DNA of 52,214 nucleotides from Deltaproteobacteria bacterium (GTDB lineage: Bacteria; Myxococcota_A; UBA796; GCA-2862545): positions 1 to 52,214 of the forward strand of contig SBGP01000114.1 in the NCBI GenBank assembly GCA_006226595.1, read 5' to 3'. Positions 24,860-34,022 of the stretch are shown one piece after another (the first letter of the stretch is position 1; every line of letters starts with the position of its first letter). The notes below the pieces were generated by a model. It was not told the origin of the DNA, did not search any database, and was given only the letters and a program-made list of their open reading frames with translations. The position numbers were made by a program, and so were the translations under genes.

Positions 24860-26220
24860 TCGCACTGCTCGCCTCGCTGGCCCTCGGCGGCACCCTGACC
24901 ACGGTCGAGCCGGAGCCCGCGCGCACGCTGATCACGAATGTCGCCGTGCTCGGGACGGATGGCAGCCTCGAAGGCATCCACGACGTGGTGCTCGCCGACG
25001 GCAAGATCGAGGCGCTATTACCCGTTGGCGACGGCTGGGACGTACCGGTCGAGCGCACGGTCGACGGCAGCGGTGCCACCCTGCTCCCCGGACTCATCGA
25101 CGCCCACGTGCACCTGAGCAGCGCGTATGTGGTGCCCGGAAAGCTCCGCTTGCCGAGTCCACGCGAGAACCTCGACCAGATGCTGTTCTGGGGCGTGACC
25201 ACCGTGCTCGACCTCGACAGCGACCGCGACGCGCTCGATGGCTATCGCGAGCGCATCGAGAGCGGCCGGTGGTCGGGCCCGGCGATGCTCGGCTCTGGCC
25301 GCCCGTTCACCGCGGTCGGCGGGCACCCCATCTCCACCAAGCGCGCCGTGTTCGGCGGGCCCATCGTGCGCATGGCGACGGCGAAGCACGCGCATCAGGT
25401 CGCGACGTCCGACGACGTGGACGACGGCCTCGCCCGTGAGGGTGCGAGCGGCTTCACCAAGGTGATGCTCGACGAGCTGCCCGACGGCACGCCCGTCATC
25501 CGCGACGAGGCACTGGCGAGGCTCCGCGTCGGCGCCACCGCGCTTGGCGACACGCTGATCGCGCACGCAGGCACGCCCGCGGACCTGCAGCGCGCGTTGG
25601 ACCTGCCCGTCGATGCGCTCGCTCATCTGCCCTACGCCGGCGAGGTCTCGCCCTCACAGCTCGATGGGCTGGTCGAGCGCCACATCCCCGCGATGCCCAC
25701 GCTCGGCGTGTGGCTGGCAGCGGGTCTCACCCACGAGGGCCGACCGCTCGACGGCGCACTCGAGGCCGCGGCGATGACGGCGAAGCAGCGCAAGGACCTC
25801 GGCCGTGCGGCGATGGGGAAGGGCGCGCTCGACCATCCGGGTCTGGCTCCGTGGGCCGACGCGCTCGTCGCTGGCGACGCCCAGCGCGCCGAGAACGCGC
25901 GCAAGCTGTACGACGGCGGCGCCACACTCCTCGTCGGCTCGGACTCCCCGGGCATGGGCTGGCTCGGCGGAGCTGCACTGCACCGCGAGATCGCGCTGTG
26001 GGTCGAGGCCGGCATCCCCCGCGAAGCCGTGCTCTCGGCCGTGACGTGGGAGAACAGCCGCTTCCTCGACGAGGACGCGCGCTACGGCGCGGTCAAGCCC
26101 GGGTGGGAAGCCGATCTGTTGCTCGTCGAGGGCGACCCGACCCAGGATCTCGGCGCACTCCAGGCGATTCGCGAGCTGTGGGTCGACGGGCGACGCGTCA
26201 CCCGCACCCCCGCCGAATAA
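24856..26220 (+). CDS. Exported amidohydrolase-family metal-dependent hydrolase
   Basis: 454 residues from GTG 24856, overlapping the previous stop by 4 nt. A signal-like N-terminus (IALLASLALGG) is followed by the amidohydrolase fold: LLPGLIDAHVHLS (first metal ligands), TKVMLDELPDG (position of the bridging Lys), LIAHAGT and ALAHLPYAG (His ligands), LVGSDSPGMGW (Asp), and the ending beta-sandwich AVKPGWEADLLLVEGDP. It resembles imidazolonepropionase-like amidohydrolases, exported members of which act on various amide or lactone substrates. Third gene of the boxB operon; whether it serves aromatic metabolism is unknown. Confidence 0.82.
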   Translation: MIALLASLALGGTLTTVEPEPARTLITNVAVLGTDGSLEGIHDVVLADGKIEALLPVGDGWDVPVERTVDGSGATLLPGLIDAHVHLSSAYVVPGKLRLPSPRENLDQMLFWGVTTVLDLDSDRDALDGYRERIESGRWSGPAMLGSGRPFTAVGGHPISTKRAVFGGPIVRMATAKHAHQVATSDDVDDGLAREGASGFTKVMLDELPDGTPVIRDEALARLRVGATALGDTLIAHAGTPADLQRALDLPVDALAHLPYAGEVSPSQLDGLVERHIPAMPTLGVWLAAGLTHEGRPLDGALEAAAMTAKQRKDLGRAAMGKGALDHPGLAPWADALVAGDAQRAENARKLYDGGATLLVGSDSPGMGWLGGAALHREIALWVEAGIPREAVLSAVTWENSRFLDEDARYGAVKPGWEADLLLVEGDPTQDLGALQAIRELWVDGRRVTRTPAE

Positions 26221-26240
26221 GAAAGATCGCGGGCATCGCT

Positions 26241-26264
26241 AACACTTCGGCCTGCTCGCTCGTC
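26241..26264 (+). promoter_or_regulatory. Possible ECF-sigma-dependent autoregulatory promoter
   Basis: AAC (26241-26243, in CTAACACTT) and CGTC (26261-26264) are separated by 17 nt, the layout of many ECF promoters (AAC -35, CGTC -10). Located directly ahead of an ECF-type sigma gene. Transcription would start near 26271. Short motifs in GC-rich DNA can match by chance. Confidence 0.35.
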
Positions 26265-26270
26265 TGAAGC

Positions 26271-26330
26271 ATGGACACGGTGGCCTCCCGCCTCGCGTGG
26301 CCGTCGACGACACGTTCTCGAGGCGCATGA
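26271..26330 (+). CDS. Possible 19-residue leader ORF coupled to the sigma gene
   Basis: ATG at 26271 opens a frame of 19 codons (MDTVASRLAWPSTTRSRGA) whose TGA (26328-26330) overlaps the preferred ATG of the sigma factor (26327) as ATGA. It has no ribosome-binding site, but it begins at the start site predicted for the ECF-like promoter. It may be chance. Confidence 0.25.
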   Translation: MDTVASRLAWPSTTRSRGA

Positions 26331-26863
26331 CCCAAGCCCTGCGACTGGTGCCCACTCCGCCGAGCGACGCCGAGCTCGCCACCGCCGCGGCGGCGGGCGA
26401 CCGGGCTGCGTTCGCCGAGCTGCACCGCCGCCACGCGCGGGTGGTCCACGGCATCCTCGTCGCGCGCCTTCCCTGGCCGCTGGCCGAGGAGGCGGTCCAA
26501 GACGTGTTCCTCATCGCCTGGCAGAAGCTCCACAGTCTTCGAGACCCGGCGCGCGTCGCCCCGTGGCTGTGCCAGCTCGCGCGAAACCTCGCCGTCGACC
26601 AGCTACGCAAGCGCCGCGAGACCGCTCCCCTGCCCGAGTCGCTACCCGAGCCGCACCGTCCCACCGCCGAGGCGCAGCTCGTGCTCCGCCACCTGGCCGC
26701 ACTGCCCGAGACCTACGCCGAGACCCTGGCGTTGCGGCTGATCGAGGGGCTCACCGGCCCCGAGATCGCCGAGCGCACGGGCATGACGCACGGGAGCGTG
26801 CGCGTGAACCTCACCCGGGGCATGAAGCTGCTCCGCGAACGCCTGAACCTGGAGGACCAATGA
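26327..26863 (+). CDS. ECF-type sigma-70 family RNA polymerase sigma factor
   Basis: 178 residues from ATG 26327 (GAGG 3 nt upstream; GTG at 26297 is an alternative). Sigma region 2 is seen in AFAELHRRHARVVHGILVARL and EEAVQDVFLIAWQKLHSLRD, then LCQLARNLAVDQLRKRR. Region 4 helix-turn-helix is in GLTGPEIAERTGMTHGSVRVNL. Its TGA overlaps the ATG of the FecR-domain gene (ATGA), so the pair is a sigma and presumed membrane regulator unit. The inducing signal cannot be told from sequence. Confidence 0.9.
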   Translation: MTQALRLVPTPPSDAELATAAAAGDRAAFAELHRRHARVVHGILVARLPWPLAEEAVQDVFLIAWQKLHSLRDPARVAPWLCQLARNLAVDQLRKRRETAPLPESLPEPHRPTAEAQLVLRHLAALPETYAETLALRLIEGLTGPEIAERTGMTHGSVRVNLTRGMKLLRERLNLEDQ

Positions 26864-27834
26864 GCGACGACTGGCTCTGGGACGGCTCCGGGAAGCCGGA
26901 CCCCGAGGACGAGCGCATCGCCGGCGCCCTGAAGGGCCTGGCATACGAGGGCGAGCTACCAGCCCTGCCCGAGCAGGCAGCCCCGCGCTCGTGGTGGGTG
27001 CCCGCCGGCTTTGCGGCCGTCGTGCTGCTCGCCGCGGCGATGTTGCTCGCCCTGCGCCCGCCGCCGGTCGTCGAGGAGGCCGACCCGATCGTCGCCTCGG
27101 CGACGGCGTGGGGCGTAGAGGCGGTGTCGGGGGCCCCCGCTTGTGACACCGTGCCCATGGTGCAGGACCGCGTGCTCGACCAGGGCAGCTGGCTGTCCAC
27201 CGACCGGGACGACGCGGCGCGGGTGACCGTCGCCGATCTCGGCTTCCTCGAGCTGTCGCCGGACTCGGCGCTGCGCCTGGTGTCGTCGACCCCCGAGGAG
27301 CACCGACTGGAGCTCGCCAAGGGCCGCATCGACGTCCAGGTGAAGGCGCCCCCGCGGGTGCTGGTCATCGACACCCCGGGCGGCGAGCTCGTGGACCTCG
27401 GCTGCGCCTACACCATGCAGGTCGCGGAGAACGGCTACGGCGAGCTCGCCGTCACCGACGGCTGGGTCGCCATCGAGCATTCCGCGCACACCGTGCTCGT
27501 CCCCGAGGGTGCGCGCGCCCGTACCCGCGGACCGCTGGGTCCGGGGCTGCCGGTGTTCGACGACGCGCACCCCGAGCTTCGCGAGCGGGCGATGGCGGCC
27601 GCCGACGAAGCCGCCTCGGACGAAGCGCTCGTGTGGCTCACCGTGCACAGCCGAGCCCGCGACACGCTGACCCTGGTGCACCTGCTCGAGCGGGTCGGCG
27701 TGCCGCAGCGCCAGCAGCTGTACCGGCGCATCGTCGATCTGGTCGGCCCGGTGAGCGTGAGCGAAGACGAGATCGTGGCGCTCGACCGCCCGGCGCTCGG
27801 CAAGCTGCTCGACGAGGCCAGCCGGACCTGGTGA
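26860..27834 (+). CDS. FecR-domain membrane regulator (probable anti-sigma)
   Basis: 324 residues: a cytoplasmic N-terminus of about 47, one membrane helix (WWVPAGFAAVVLLAAAMLLAL), then a periplasmic FecR-like beta domain (LDQGSWLSTDRDDAARVTVADLGFLELSPDSALRLV; GRIDVQVKAPPRVLVIDTPGGELVDLGCAYTMQV) and a helical C-terminus. FecR proteins pass a periplasmic signal to their ECF sigma factor. The N-terminal part lacks an obvious ZAS zinc motif (HxxxCxxC). Translation coupled to the sigma gene, with its own GGAGG 4 nt upstream. Confidence 0.83.
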   Translation: MSDDWLWDGSGKPDPEDERIAGALKGLAYEGELPALPEQAAPRSWWVPAGFAAVVLLAAAMLLALRPPPVVEEADPIVASATAWGVEAVSGAPACDTVPMVQDRVLDQGSWLSTDRDDAARVTVADLGFLELSPDSALRLVSSTPEEHRLELAKGRIDVQVKAPPRVLVIDTPGGELVDLGCAYTMQVAENGYGELAVTDGWVAIEHSAHTVLVPEGARARTRGPLGPGLPVFDDAHPELRERAMAAADEAASDEALVWLTVHSRARDTLTLVHLLERVGVPQRQQLYRRIVDLVGPVSVSEDEIVALDRPALGKLLDEASRTW

Positions 27835-27835
27835 C

Positions 27836-28546
27836 CTACTTCTTCGCGAACATCGCGTGGATGCTCGCGCGTAGCTCCTCGCCGGTCCACACGGGCACGA
27901 CCTCTTCGTCGAACTGCCGCTCCTCCTCGGGGGTGGGCTCGATCTTCGGGCGCAGCGCCGCCTTGGTCGCCGCGTAGATCGACGGACGGTGGCGAGCGAG
28001 CGTCTTGAGGCGCTGGTGGGCGACCCCGAGCACGTCCTCGGCGACTTCTTCGGCGAGGCCGACGCGAACCGCATCCTCCGGACCGAACAGGTGCGCGCCC
28101 AGCACGACCTCGGGCATGTGCAGCGCGCCGATGCGTGCCTGGACCAGCCGGAGGATGAACGGCGGGAAGCGCACACCGATGGCGACCTCGTTGAGGCCGA
28201 TGCGGGCCTTCGGGTTGTTCGTCACCACCCGGTGGTCGCAAGCGAGCGCGACCAGGGCTCCTCCGGCGATGGCGTGGCCGTTCATCGCGGCGACGGTCGG
28301 CCCGGGGTAGCGCCAGATAAGGTCGAGCAGCTCGGAGAGCTTGGTGAGGAACACGCGCATACCCGCTTCGTCGCAGGCGGCGATCTCCTTGAGGTTGAGC
28401 CCGGCGGAGAACGCGTCCCCCGACCCACGAATGAGCAGCGGAGCGCCCTTCGCGGCCTTCAGCGCGTCGATGGTCTGGTCCATGAGCGCAGAGCCCAGGG
28501 CATTCTTGGCGGGACCTTCGAGGACGATTTCCACGACTTCGGACAT
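27836..28546 (-). CDS. Enoyl-CoA hydratase/isomerase family protein
   Basis: 236-residue crotonase-fold protein. Oxyanion-hole elements are FSAGLNLKEI and NGHAIAGGALVALACDHRV. At the usual hydratase Glu positions it reads IGLNEVAIGVRFP, which keeps one Glu (NEV). It could be a hydratase or an isomerase of fatty-acid or aromatic-CoA breakdown. The convergent FecR gene ends 1 nt away. Not part of the box gene group by orientation. Confidence 0.85.
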   Translation of the reverse strand: MSEVVEIVLEGPAKNALGSALMDQTIDALKAAKGAPLLIRGSGDAFSAGLNLKEIAACDEAGMRVFLTKLSELLDLIWRYPGPTVAAMNGHAIAGGALVALACDHRVVTNNPKARIGLNEVAIGVRFPPFILRLVQARIGALHMPEVVLGAHLFGPEDAVRVGLAEEVAEDVLGVAHQRLKTLARHRPSIYAATKAALRPKIEPTPEEERQFDEEVVPVWTGEELRASIHAMFAKK

Positions 28547-28590
28547 GCGGCGCTCCTTGCAGGCCGACCTGCATATCCCACGTGGACAAC

Positions 28591-29505
28591 CTAGGGGGCG
28601 TGCAGGCGCAGCCTGCCGACGACCTCGTCGCCGTCCTCCCGGTAGACCGCGTACTCGCGCGGACCTTCGGCGAGCTGCTCGGCCACCGCGCGAGAACCGG
28701 TGTCACGTCCGCTCGGCGGGATCGCGATCTCGACGTGCTCGTCCTCGATGCGGAACATCCACCGGGTCCCGCCCATGCGCGGCACGGAGCGCGCACCGAA
28801 GCTCTCCACCGGTTCCTGGCCGTCGAGCTCGACCAGCAGCTGGCCGTAGCCGTCCATCCACAGCTTCGCGTCCCGCGTTCGCCCGTCTCGCTCGAGCTCC
28901 CCTTCCGCCCACAGAACCGGCGCCGTACTCGCCGCGAAGTGCGCGAGGTCCGCGGCATCGCGCAGTGGTGGGTTCGTATCGCTCACCGCGAGCTGCCAGC
29001 ATTCCTCGCCGAGCGTCAGATCACCACGGAGCGCGAGCGTGGTCGCCCCCAGCGGCACGCTCACCTCGGGCCCGCGAAAGTCCCACACGCGCAGCGCGCC
29101 CTGCGGGCCGTCGATGGACGCGGAGAACGCCTGGCCCTGGACGGCGCTCGTGCGCACGCAGTCGGGGCCGAAGCCGAGAGTCGCCTCCTCCCCCGTGCGG
29201 ACCACGCCGGGCGAGATCACCGCGCCGTTGGTCCACTCGCGCCCGTTCAGCACCCAGCCGCCGTCGACCGGCTTGCCGAGCGCCCGTGGGCACATGAGCG
29301 CGTCGCACACGACCAGGTAGTCGCCGTCGTCGGCCAGGGCCTCGGCGGGCATGCGAGCGAGATCGCCGCGCACCACGTCGACGGCCACCCAGCGACCGTC
29401 CGCGGCGCTCGCACGCGCGATCAGCGTCGCGTGGTCGGCGAGCGCACCATTCGTGCTCCCCCAGAGCTCGGCATGGGCGAGGAGCGCGACGAACAGCAGG
29501 ACCAT
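28591..29505 (-). CDS. Exported protein of unknown function
   Basis: 304 residues with a short signal peptide (MVLLFVALLAHA). Four Cys residues (two close together in VVCDALMCPRALG) may form disulfides. Mostly beta-strand-rich, with a final stretch YAVYREDGDEVVGRLRLHAP. ATG at 29505 has GGAGGG upstream. Lies 38 nt after the lipoprotein hydrolase gene on the same strand, so possibly co-transcribed. No family recognised. Confidence 0.6.
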   Translation of the reverse strand: MVLLFVALLAHAELWGSTNGALADHATLIARASAADGRWVAVDVVRGDLARMPAEALADDGDYLVVCDALMCPRALGKPVDGGWVLNGREWTNGAVISPGVVRTGEEATLGFGPDCVRTSAVQGQAFSASIDGPQGALRVWDFRGPEVSVPLGATTLALRGDLTLGEECWQLAVSDTNPPLRDAADLAHFAASTAPVLWAEGELERDGRTRDAKLWMDGYGQLLVELDGQEPVESFGARSVPRMGGTRWMFRIEDEHVEIAIPPSGRDTGSRAVAEQLAEGPREYAVYREDGDEVVGRLRLHAP

Positions 29506-29543
29506 GGACCCTCCACGGCGACAACGCGCGGCGGGTCCGATGC

Positions 29544-31469
29544 TTACGGTAGGTTCGCCAGCCAGTCGCGGACGATCGCGATGCCCTCGTCCTCCCGGTA
29601 CATGCACTGGTGCGGGTCGTAGCTGTCGCTCGTCGGTGTGCACTCGACGACCACGGCATCGGGCAGTGCATTCGCAAGCGCGTGGCTCGTGTGGTTCGGG
29701 ACCTGGTAGTCGCCGATGCCGGTGAGCAAGGTCACCGGAACCTCTTCCGAGCGTGCGAGCGCCATCGGATCCGAGGGGTCCATGCCCCACTGGAAGAGCA
29801 TGATCGCCGGGTGCTTTCGGTCGATGCGCAGGCGGGCCTCGTCCTCTTCGATGCCGATGGACGCGGCGACGATCTCGCCGACCTCGGGGTCGTCCTCGGC
29901 GTCGAAGCCGAGCAGCGGCAGGAGAAGCGAGGCGAGCCCGTTCGGGTTTGCGAGCAGCCCGGTGTGGAGGATGTAGTCGGAGAACACGCCACCGGAGCCA
30001 CTGCCGAGCACGGCCACATACTCGTCCGGCGCGGCGGAGGCGGCGTTGTGGGTGGTCACCGAGCCGAGGCTATGGCCCCCCTTCACGAACACGAGCTCCG
30101 AAGCCCACGGCAGATCCGGGAACAGCTCGGGCAGGTGCTCGGCGAAGCGTCGCACCACGTGGCTCTCCACACCCGTCTGCCGCTGGTTGTCGCGAAACGC
30201 GGGCACGTTGACGATGTTGTAGAACCCGAGGCTCCCGTCGGTGAAGCCCTCGTCGATCAGCGGATAGCGGGTGCCGTACAACGGCGCGTCGTGCGAGATC
30301 ACCGCGAAGCCGGCGGCGGCGTACTCGGCCGCGAGCTCGCGTCCGCGGTCGTTGCCGTTCACGCGCTGCACCGCGTTGTACGCGTGACCCGCGGTGCCGT
30401 GGTCCCACACCATCACCCCGCGGATCGGCGCCGGATCGCCGTTGTCGTCGAGCGGCACCTGCAACACGACGCGGGTGCTGTCCGCGACCGGTTCACTCGC
30501 GAGCTGGCCGGCCTCGAAGTCGATCCACCCGGTGAACACGTCGGTGTCGGAGAGGTGGCCCACGCCCGGCGACATGAACGGTCGGTCCTCGAGATCCTGG
30601 AAGTACGGCACCTGCAGGTAGGACTGGTACACCGCCATGCGCCAGGTGGAGAAGTCGTGGCTGTGCTCGCCCGCCGGGCCCTCGAGCGCGTAGCAGAAGG
30701 CCTGCTCGCTGCCGCCGCTCTCGAAGTTCGCGGTGACGATGGTCGTGTCCTTGCCCGACTGGGTGGTGCCCTGGTTGATGTCGAGCGACGTGACGCGCTC
30801 CCACACCATGCCGCTGTAGTCCGGGTCCGCCCCGACCCAGGCGTCCGCCGCATCGAACAGCTGCTGGAGCATGTCGGTGGCATCGGACACGTGCCACGTC
30901 GTCGCCACCGCCGCCTTGCTCCGCACCCCCGCGAGATCGAGCGCGTCCTCGACGCCCTCGGGGAGCTCCGTGGGCTTCACCCCCGCGGACTTCATCACCA
31001 CCGCGGCAAGGTGAGCACCGGAGCGCGGCGGATGGCCGATCACGGCGACGCCGGCGAGCAGGTTCTCGGCGAAGAACGGATCGTCGAGCGGGTCGGTGAC
31101 GAAGCGCAGCTCCAGCGGGTACAGCTCGCCCGTGTCCATGTCGACGAGCAGGACCGGGTCCTCGGGGAGGCCCTCGGTGGTCTCGGGCACGTCCTCGAGC
31201 GCCTCGGCGAAGCGGAAGTAGAAGGAGCCGTTGTTCGCGAAGCCCTGCGAGCTCATGTCGTTGCGGATCTTCCACCCGCGCACGACCTCGACGAGCAGCC
31301 CCTCGCCGGTCGGCTCCGGAAACCCGGTGAGGTCGACCGTGCCGTCGGCGCGGACGAGCTCGTCACTCGGGAACGGGTGGTCGAAATAGTGCTCGGGACG
31401 GCTCGCATCGACGACGGGCTGGACGCCCGAGGCGCAGGCGACGAGGAGAAGCACGGGAAGCAGACGCAT
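29544..31469 (-). CDS. Lipoprotein alpha/beta hydrolase, paralogue of 9081-10949
   Basis: 641 residues with lipoprotein signal (LLPVLLLVAC, Cys12). N-terminal region about 25-60 (YFDHPFPSDELVRADGTVDL) matches that of the lipase-like protein at 9081. The catalytic half has MVWDHGTAGHAYN and nucleophile elbow VKGGHSLGSVT, an acid in TLLTGIGDYQVPNHT and a late His. Likely an envelope-anchored lipase or esterase. Contains only two to three Cys in its C-terminal half (one in VVECTPTSDSY). Upstream 130 bp hold the divergent promoter shared with the methyltransferase gene. Confidence 0.72.
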   Translation of the reverse strand: MRLLPVLLLVACASGVQPVVDASRPEHYFDHPFPSDELVRADGTVDLTGFPEPTGEGLLVEVVRGWKIRNDMSSQGFANNGSFYFRFAEALEDVPETTEGLPEDPVLLVDMDTGELYPLELRFVTDPLDDPFFAENLLAGVAVIGHPPRSGAHLAAVVMKSAGVKPTELPEGVEDALDLAGVRSKAAVATTWHVSDATDMLQQLFDAADAWVGADPDYSGMVWERVTSLDINQGTTQSGKDTTIVTANFESGGSEQAFCYALEGPAGEHSHDFSTWRMAVYQSYLQVPYFQDLEDRPFMSPGVGHLSDTDVFTGWIDFEAGQLASEPVADSTRVVLQVPLDDNGDPAPIRGVMVWDHGTAGHAYNAVQRVNGNDRGRELAAEYAAAGFAVISHDAPLYGTRYPLIDEGFTDGSLGFYNIVNVPAFRDNQRQTGVESHVVRRFAEHLPELFPDLPWASELVFVKGGHSLGSVTTHNAASAAPDEYVAVLGSGSGGVFSDYILHTGLLANPNGLASLLLPLLGFDAEDDPEVGEIVAASIGIEEDEARLRIDRKHPAIMLFQWGMDPSDPMALARSEEVPVTLLTGIGDYQVPNHTSHALANALPDAVVVECTPTSDSYDPHQCMYREDEGIAIVRDWLANLP

Positions 31470-31599
31470 GGGAACTCCGGCGAGCGCACAGTGTATGCGA
31501 CCTCAGCGCGGCCGGGCGAGCCTGCGTGCATCGCGTGGCTGCACGAGCCCCGCCGATACCGAGGAGCCGCTACGAAGAAGCGTTGCCCCGGATGGATGC

Positions 31600-32217
31600 A
31601 TGGCCTGGTACGACTGGTTCGCGAGCTTCTACGACGCGTCGCTGGAGGCCCTGTACGCCGAGCAGCGTCAGCTCGCGGCGGCCGCCCTCGACCTCCGCGG
31701 GGGCGAGCGCATCCTCGACCTGCCCTGCGGCACCGGCCAGTCCTTCGACGCCATCGCCTCGCGCATGCACGGGGGCGTGCTCCTCGGCGGTGACATCAGC
31801 CCCGGCATGCTCGCGCGCGCCGAGGCGCGCGGCGGACCGCTCGACGCCGAGATCCGGACCACGCAGGTCGACGTGCTCACCGTGGATGCGAGCACACTGA
31901 CCGACGCCCTCGGCGCGCCCACCGTCGACCGCCTGCACGTGTTCCTCGGGATGTCCGCCTTCCCGGAGTGGCGCGACAGCTTCGGTCGCCTCTGGGATCG
32001 CCTCGAGCCCGGCGGACGCTGCGTCCTCGTCGATGTTCACGCGGATCCGCTGGGCTTGCAGGGCCGCATGGTCAACCTGGTCGCGCGCGCCGACATCCGC
32101 CGACGCTTCTGGGAGCCCCTCGAAGCCGTCGCCGAGGAGTTCGAGCGACGAGAGCTGCCCTCGGACCCGCGCCATGGCGGCACGATGTTCCTGGCGACCG
32201 GCCTCAAGCCCCGCTGA
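31600..32217 (+). CDS. SAM-dependent methyltransferase (class I)
   Basis: 205 residues with the SAM-binding motif ILDLPCGTGQSFDAIA, an acidic loop LLGGDISPGMLARAEA, and a WDRLEPGGRCVLVDVH strand typical of Rossmann methyltransferases. Small-molecule or lipid acceptor unknown. The ribosome-binding site is weak (GGATGG), so a start slightly upstream is possible. Its last 14 bp overlap the end of the convergent lipoprotein gene. Confidence 0.82.
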   Translation: MAWYDWFASFYDASLEALYAEQRQLAAAALDLRGGERILDLPCGTGQSFDAIASRMHGGVLLGGDISPGMLARAEARGGPLDAEIRTTQVDVLTVDASTLTDALGAPTVDRLHVFLGMSAFPEWRDSFGRLWDRLEPGGRCVLVDVHADPLGLQGRMVNLVARADIRRRFWEPLEAVAEEFERRELPSDPRHGGTMFLATGLKPR

Positions 32218-32650
32218 GCGCCAGCTCGATCTGGATGCTGTCCTCACGGGTGATGCACGTCGCGTCGTTCGCCTCGTCAAAGGCCGTGCCCAGCCCCTCG
32301 GCGACGATCGTGCCCGCGGAGAGGGCGTTGTACGGGTCGGCGCGCTCGTCGACGCACCCGGTGGACGGCGGGACGAATGGTCCCATGAGCGCCCGCACCT
32401 CGAGCGGAGACTGCACGCAGCTGTCGGTGTCGTCCTCGAGCGTGATCACGAGGTCGGTGTCCGACGGCACGCACACCGACCAGGTCACACCGTCGTGCAT
32501 GTCCGTGCCGAAGCCGACCTGCTGCGGATAGTCCTCGACCGGAATCGCCGCCATGACCTCGGCTGGAATGACGAGCTCCACGGTGAGTGCGGTGTTCTGC
32601 ACGCAGCCGACCATCACGGCCAGCGCCCCCACGACGACCCAGATGCGCAT
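32204..32650 (-). CDS. Small lipoprotein, unknown function
   Basis: 148 residues with lipobox VMVGC (Cys16) and four further Cys residues likely paired in disulfides. Beta-rich body with acidic patches (LEDDTDSC; DEANDATC). ATG at 32650 preceded by GGGAGG at 4 nt. No family recognised. The 154 bp upstream to the cyclase gene have no clear features. Confidence 0.65.
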   Translation of the reverse strand: MRIWVVVGALAVMVGCVQNTALTVELVIPAEVMAAIPVEDYPQQVGFGTDMHDGVTWSVCVPSDTDLVITLEDDTDSCVQSPLEVRALMGPFVPPSTGCVDERADPYNALSAGTIVAEGLGTAFDEANDATCITREDSIQIELALSGA

Positions 32651-32804
32651 GTTGCCTCCCGGGCGGAGCGTACCACCGTCCCCGGTCCCGTTTGAGGCGA
32701 GCCGACCGCGAACGCCGACAACGACGCCACGCACCTCCCACTTCGCGGGGCCCGGCCCGCACGACCTCGTGGCTCCGAGGTAGTCTGCACCCCTGGGAGC
32801 CAGC

Positions 32805-34022
32805 TTGGAGCAGCGGAGAGCCTACCTGCGGGCGGTCGAGAAGGAGCGCGAACGCGCCGGCCGCCAGATCCTGTGGTTGCGCATCCTCGGTCTGTCCCTG
32901 TGGAATCTGGTCAACGCCTGGTACCTGTACGCGACACCCGCCGAGTCCACTTGGACCGCAGCGCCTCTGCTCGCGGTGTACCTGGCGGTGGGCGTCGGCA
33001 TGTGGGGCGCCTCGCGCATTCCCGAAGTGCGCCGACGGCTGTGGCTGGCGATGCCACTGCTCGACATGCCCGCCCTGTTCGGGATCATGTGGCTCATCAT
33101 GCCGATGTCACCGGCGCCGCAGAGCCTCGCCGGCACGGCCCTGGGCATGTTCTTCATGCTCGGCGCCGTGGTCCAGCTCGCCCTCGATACCCGCCTGCTC
33201 GCGATGACTGGCGCCGTCAGCGCCGTCCTCCTGCCGATGCTCTGGTGGCGAGCCGGCCTGCCGAGCGCGGCACCCGGTGCCTTTGCCCTCGTCGTCGCCT
33301 ACTTCATCGGCCTGCACTACCTTCCCCGGCGACTCGAGGTCCTGCTGGGAAGCATCGTGCGTGAGCGTACCCAGCGCGAGCGCATGGGGCGCTACTTCTC
33401 GCCAGCGGTCGCCGAGGTCATCGCCAAGCAGTCCGCCGAGGAACGCAAGGCCGCGTACCGCGAGATCACCGTGCTCTTCGCCGATCTCCGCGGGTTCACG
33501 GCCATGAGCGAGCGGATGACGCCGGGCGAGGTCGCGGCGCTGCTCAACGAGGTGCACTCGGCGATGGTCGACGTGCTCTTCGCGAACGGAGCCACTCTCG
33601 ACAAGTTCATGGGCGACGGCATCATGGCGTACTTCTCGGCGCCGATCGCCCAGGAGGACCACGCCGAGCGCGCTGTGCGCTGCGCGCTGCAGATGCAGAA
33701 AGCGCTCGCGGAGCTCAACGCCTCACGCACCGAGCGCATGCTACCCACCCTCGACATGGGCATCGGCCTGCACACCGGGCCCGCGATCGTCGGCGACCTC
33801 GGCCCCGCCCAGCGTCGCGAGTACACGGCCATCGGCGACACGGTGAACGTCGCGAGCCGCATGGAGAGCATGACCAAGACGGTCGGCGTGTCCATCCTCG
33901 TCACCGGCGAGGTCGTCGAGCTGGCGGGGCACCGCTTCGCATTCGAGGCGAAGGGCGCGTTCGAGGTGAAGGGCAAGACCTCGCGGATCGAGACATTCAC
34001 CCCCACGGGCGAGTCGGCGTGA
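32805..34022 (+). CDS. Membrane-bound class III adenylate/guanylate cyclase
   Basis: 405 residues. N-terminal half has about six membrane helices (from ILWLRILGLSLWNLVNAWYL to FALVVAYFIGLHYL), followed by a linker RERMGRYFSPAVAEVI and a class III cyclase domain (about 225-400). The first metal Asp is in VLFADLRGFT, the second in MGDGIMAYF, and IGLHTGPAIVGDLG, YTAIGDTVNVASRME supply the remaining catalytic elements. Makes cAMP or cGMP. Start is TTG 32805 with GGGAG at 5 nt. Stop overlaps the start of the next small ORF (GTGA). Confidence 0.88.
   Translation: MEQRRAYLRAVEKERERAGRQILWLRILGLSLWNLVNAWYLYATPAESTWTAAPLLAVYLAVGVGMWGASRIPEVRRRLWLAMPLLDMPALFGIMWLIMPMSPAPQSLAGTALGMFFMLGAVVQLALDTRLLAMTGAVSAVLLPMLWWRAGLPSAAPGAFALVVAYFIGLHYLPRRLEVLLGSIVRERTQRERMGRYFSPAVAEVIAKQSAEERKAAYREITVLFADLRGFTAMSERMTPGEVAALLNEVHSAMVDVLFANGATLDKFMGDGIMAYFSAPIAQEDHAERAVRCALQMQKALAELNASRTERMLPTLDMGIGLHTGPAIVGDLGPAQRREYTAIGDTVNVASRMESMTKTVGVSILVTGEVVELAGHRFAFEAKGAFEVKGKTSRIETFTPTGESA

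Noticed and set aside
29610-31793. 727-codon open frame on the plus strand
   Set aside because: Shadow of the lipoprotein hydrolase at 29544-31469 and of the methyltransferase start; no domain pattern.
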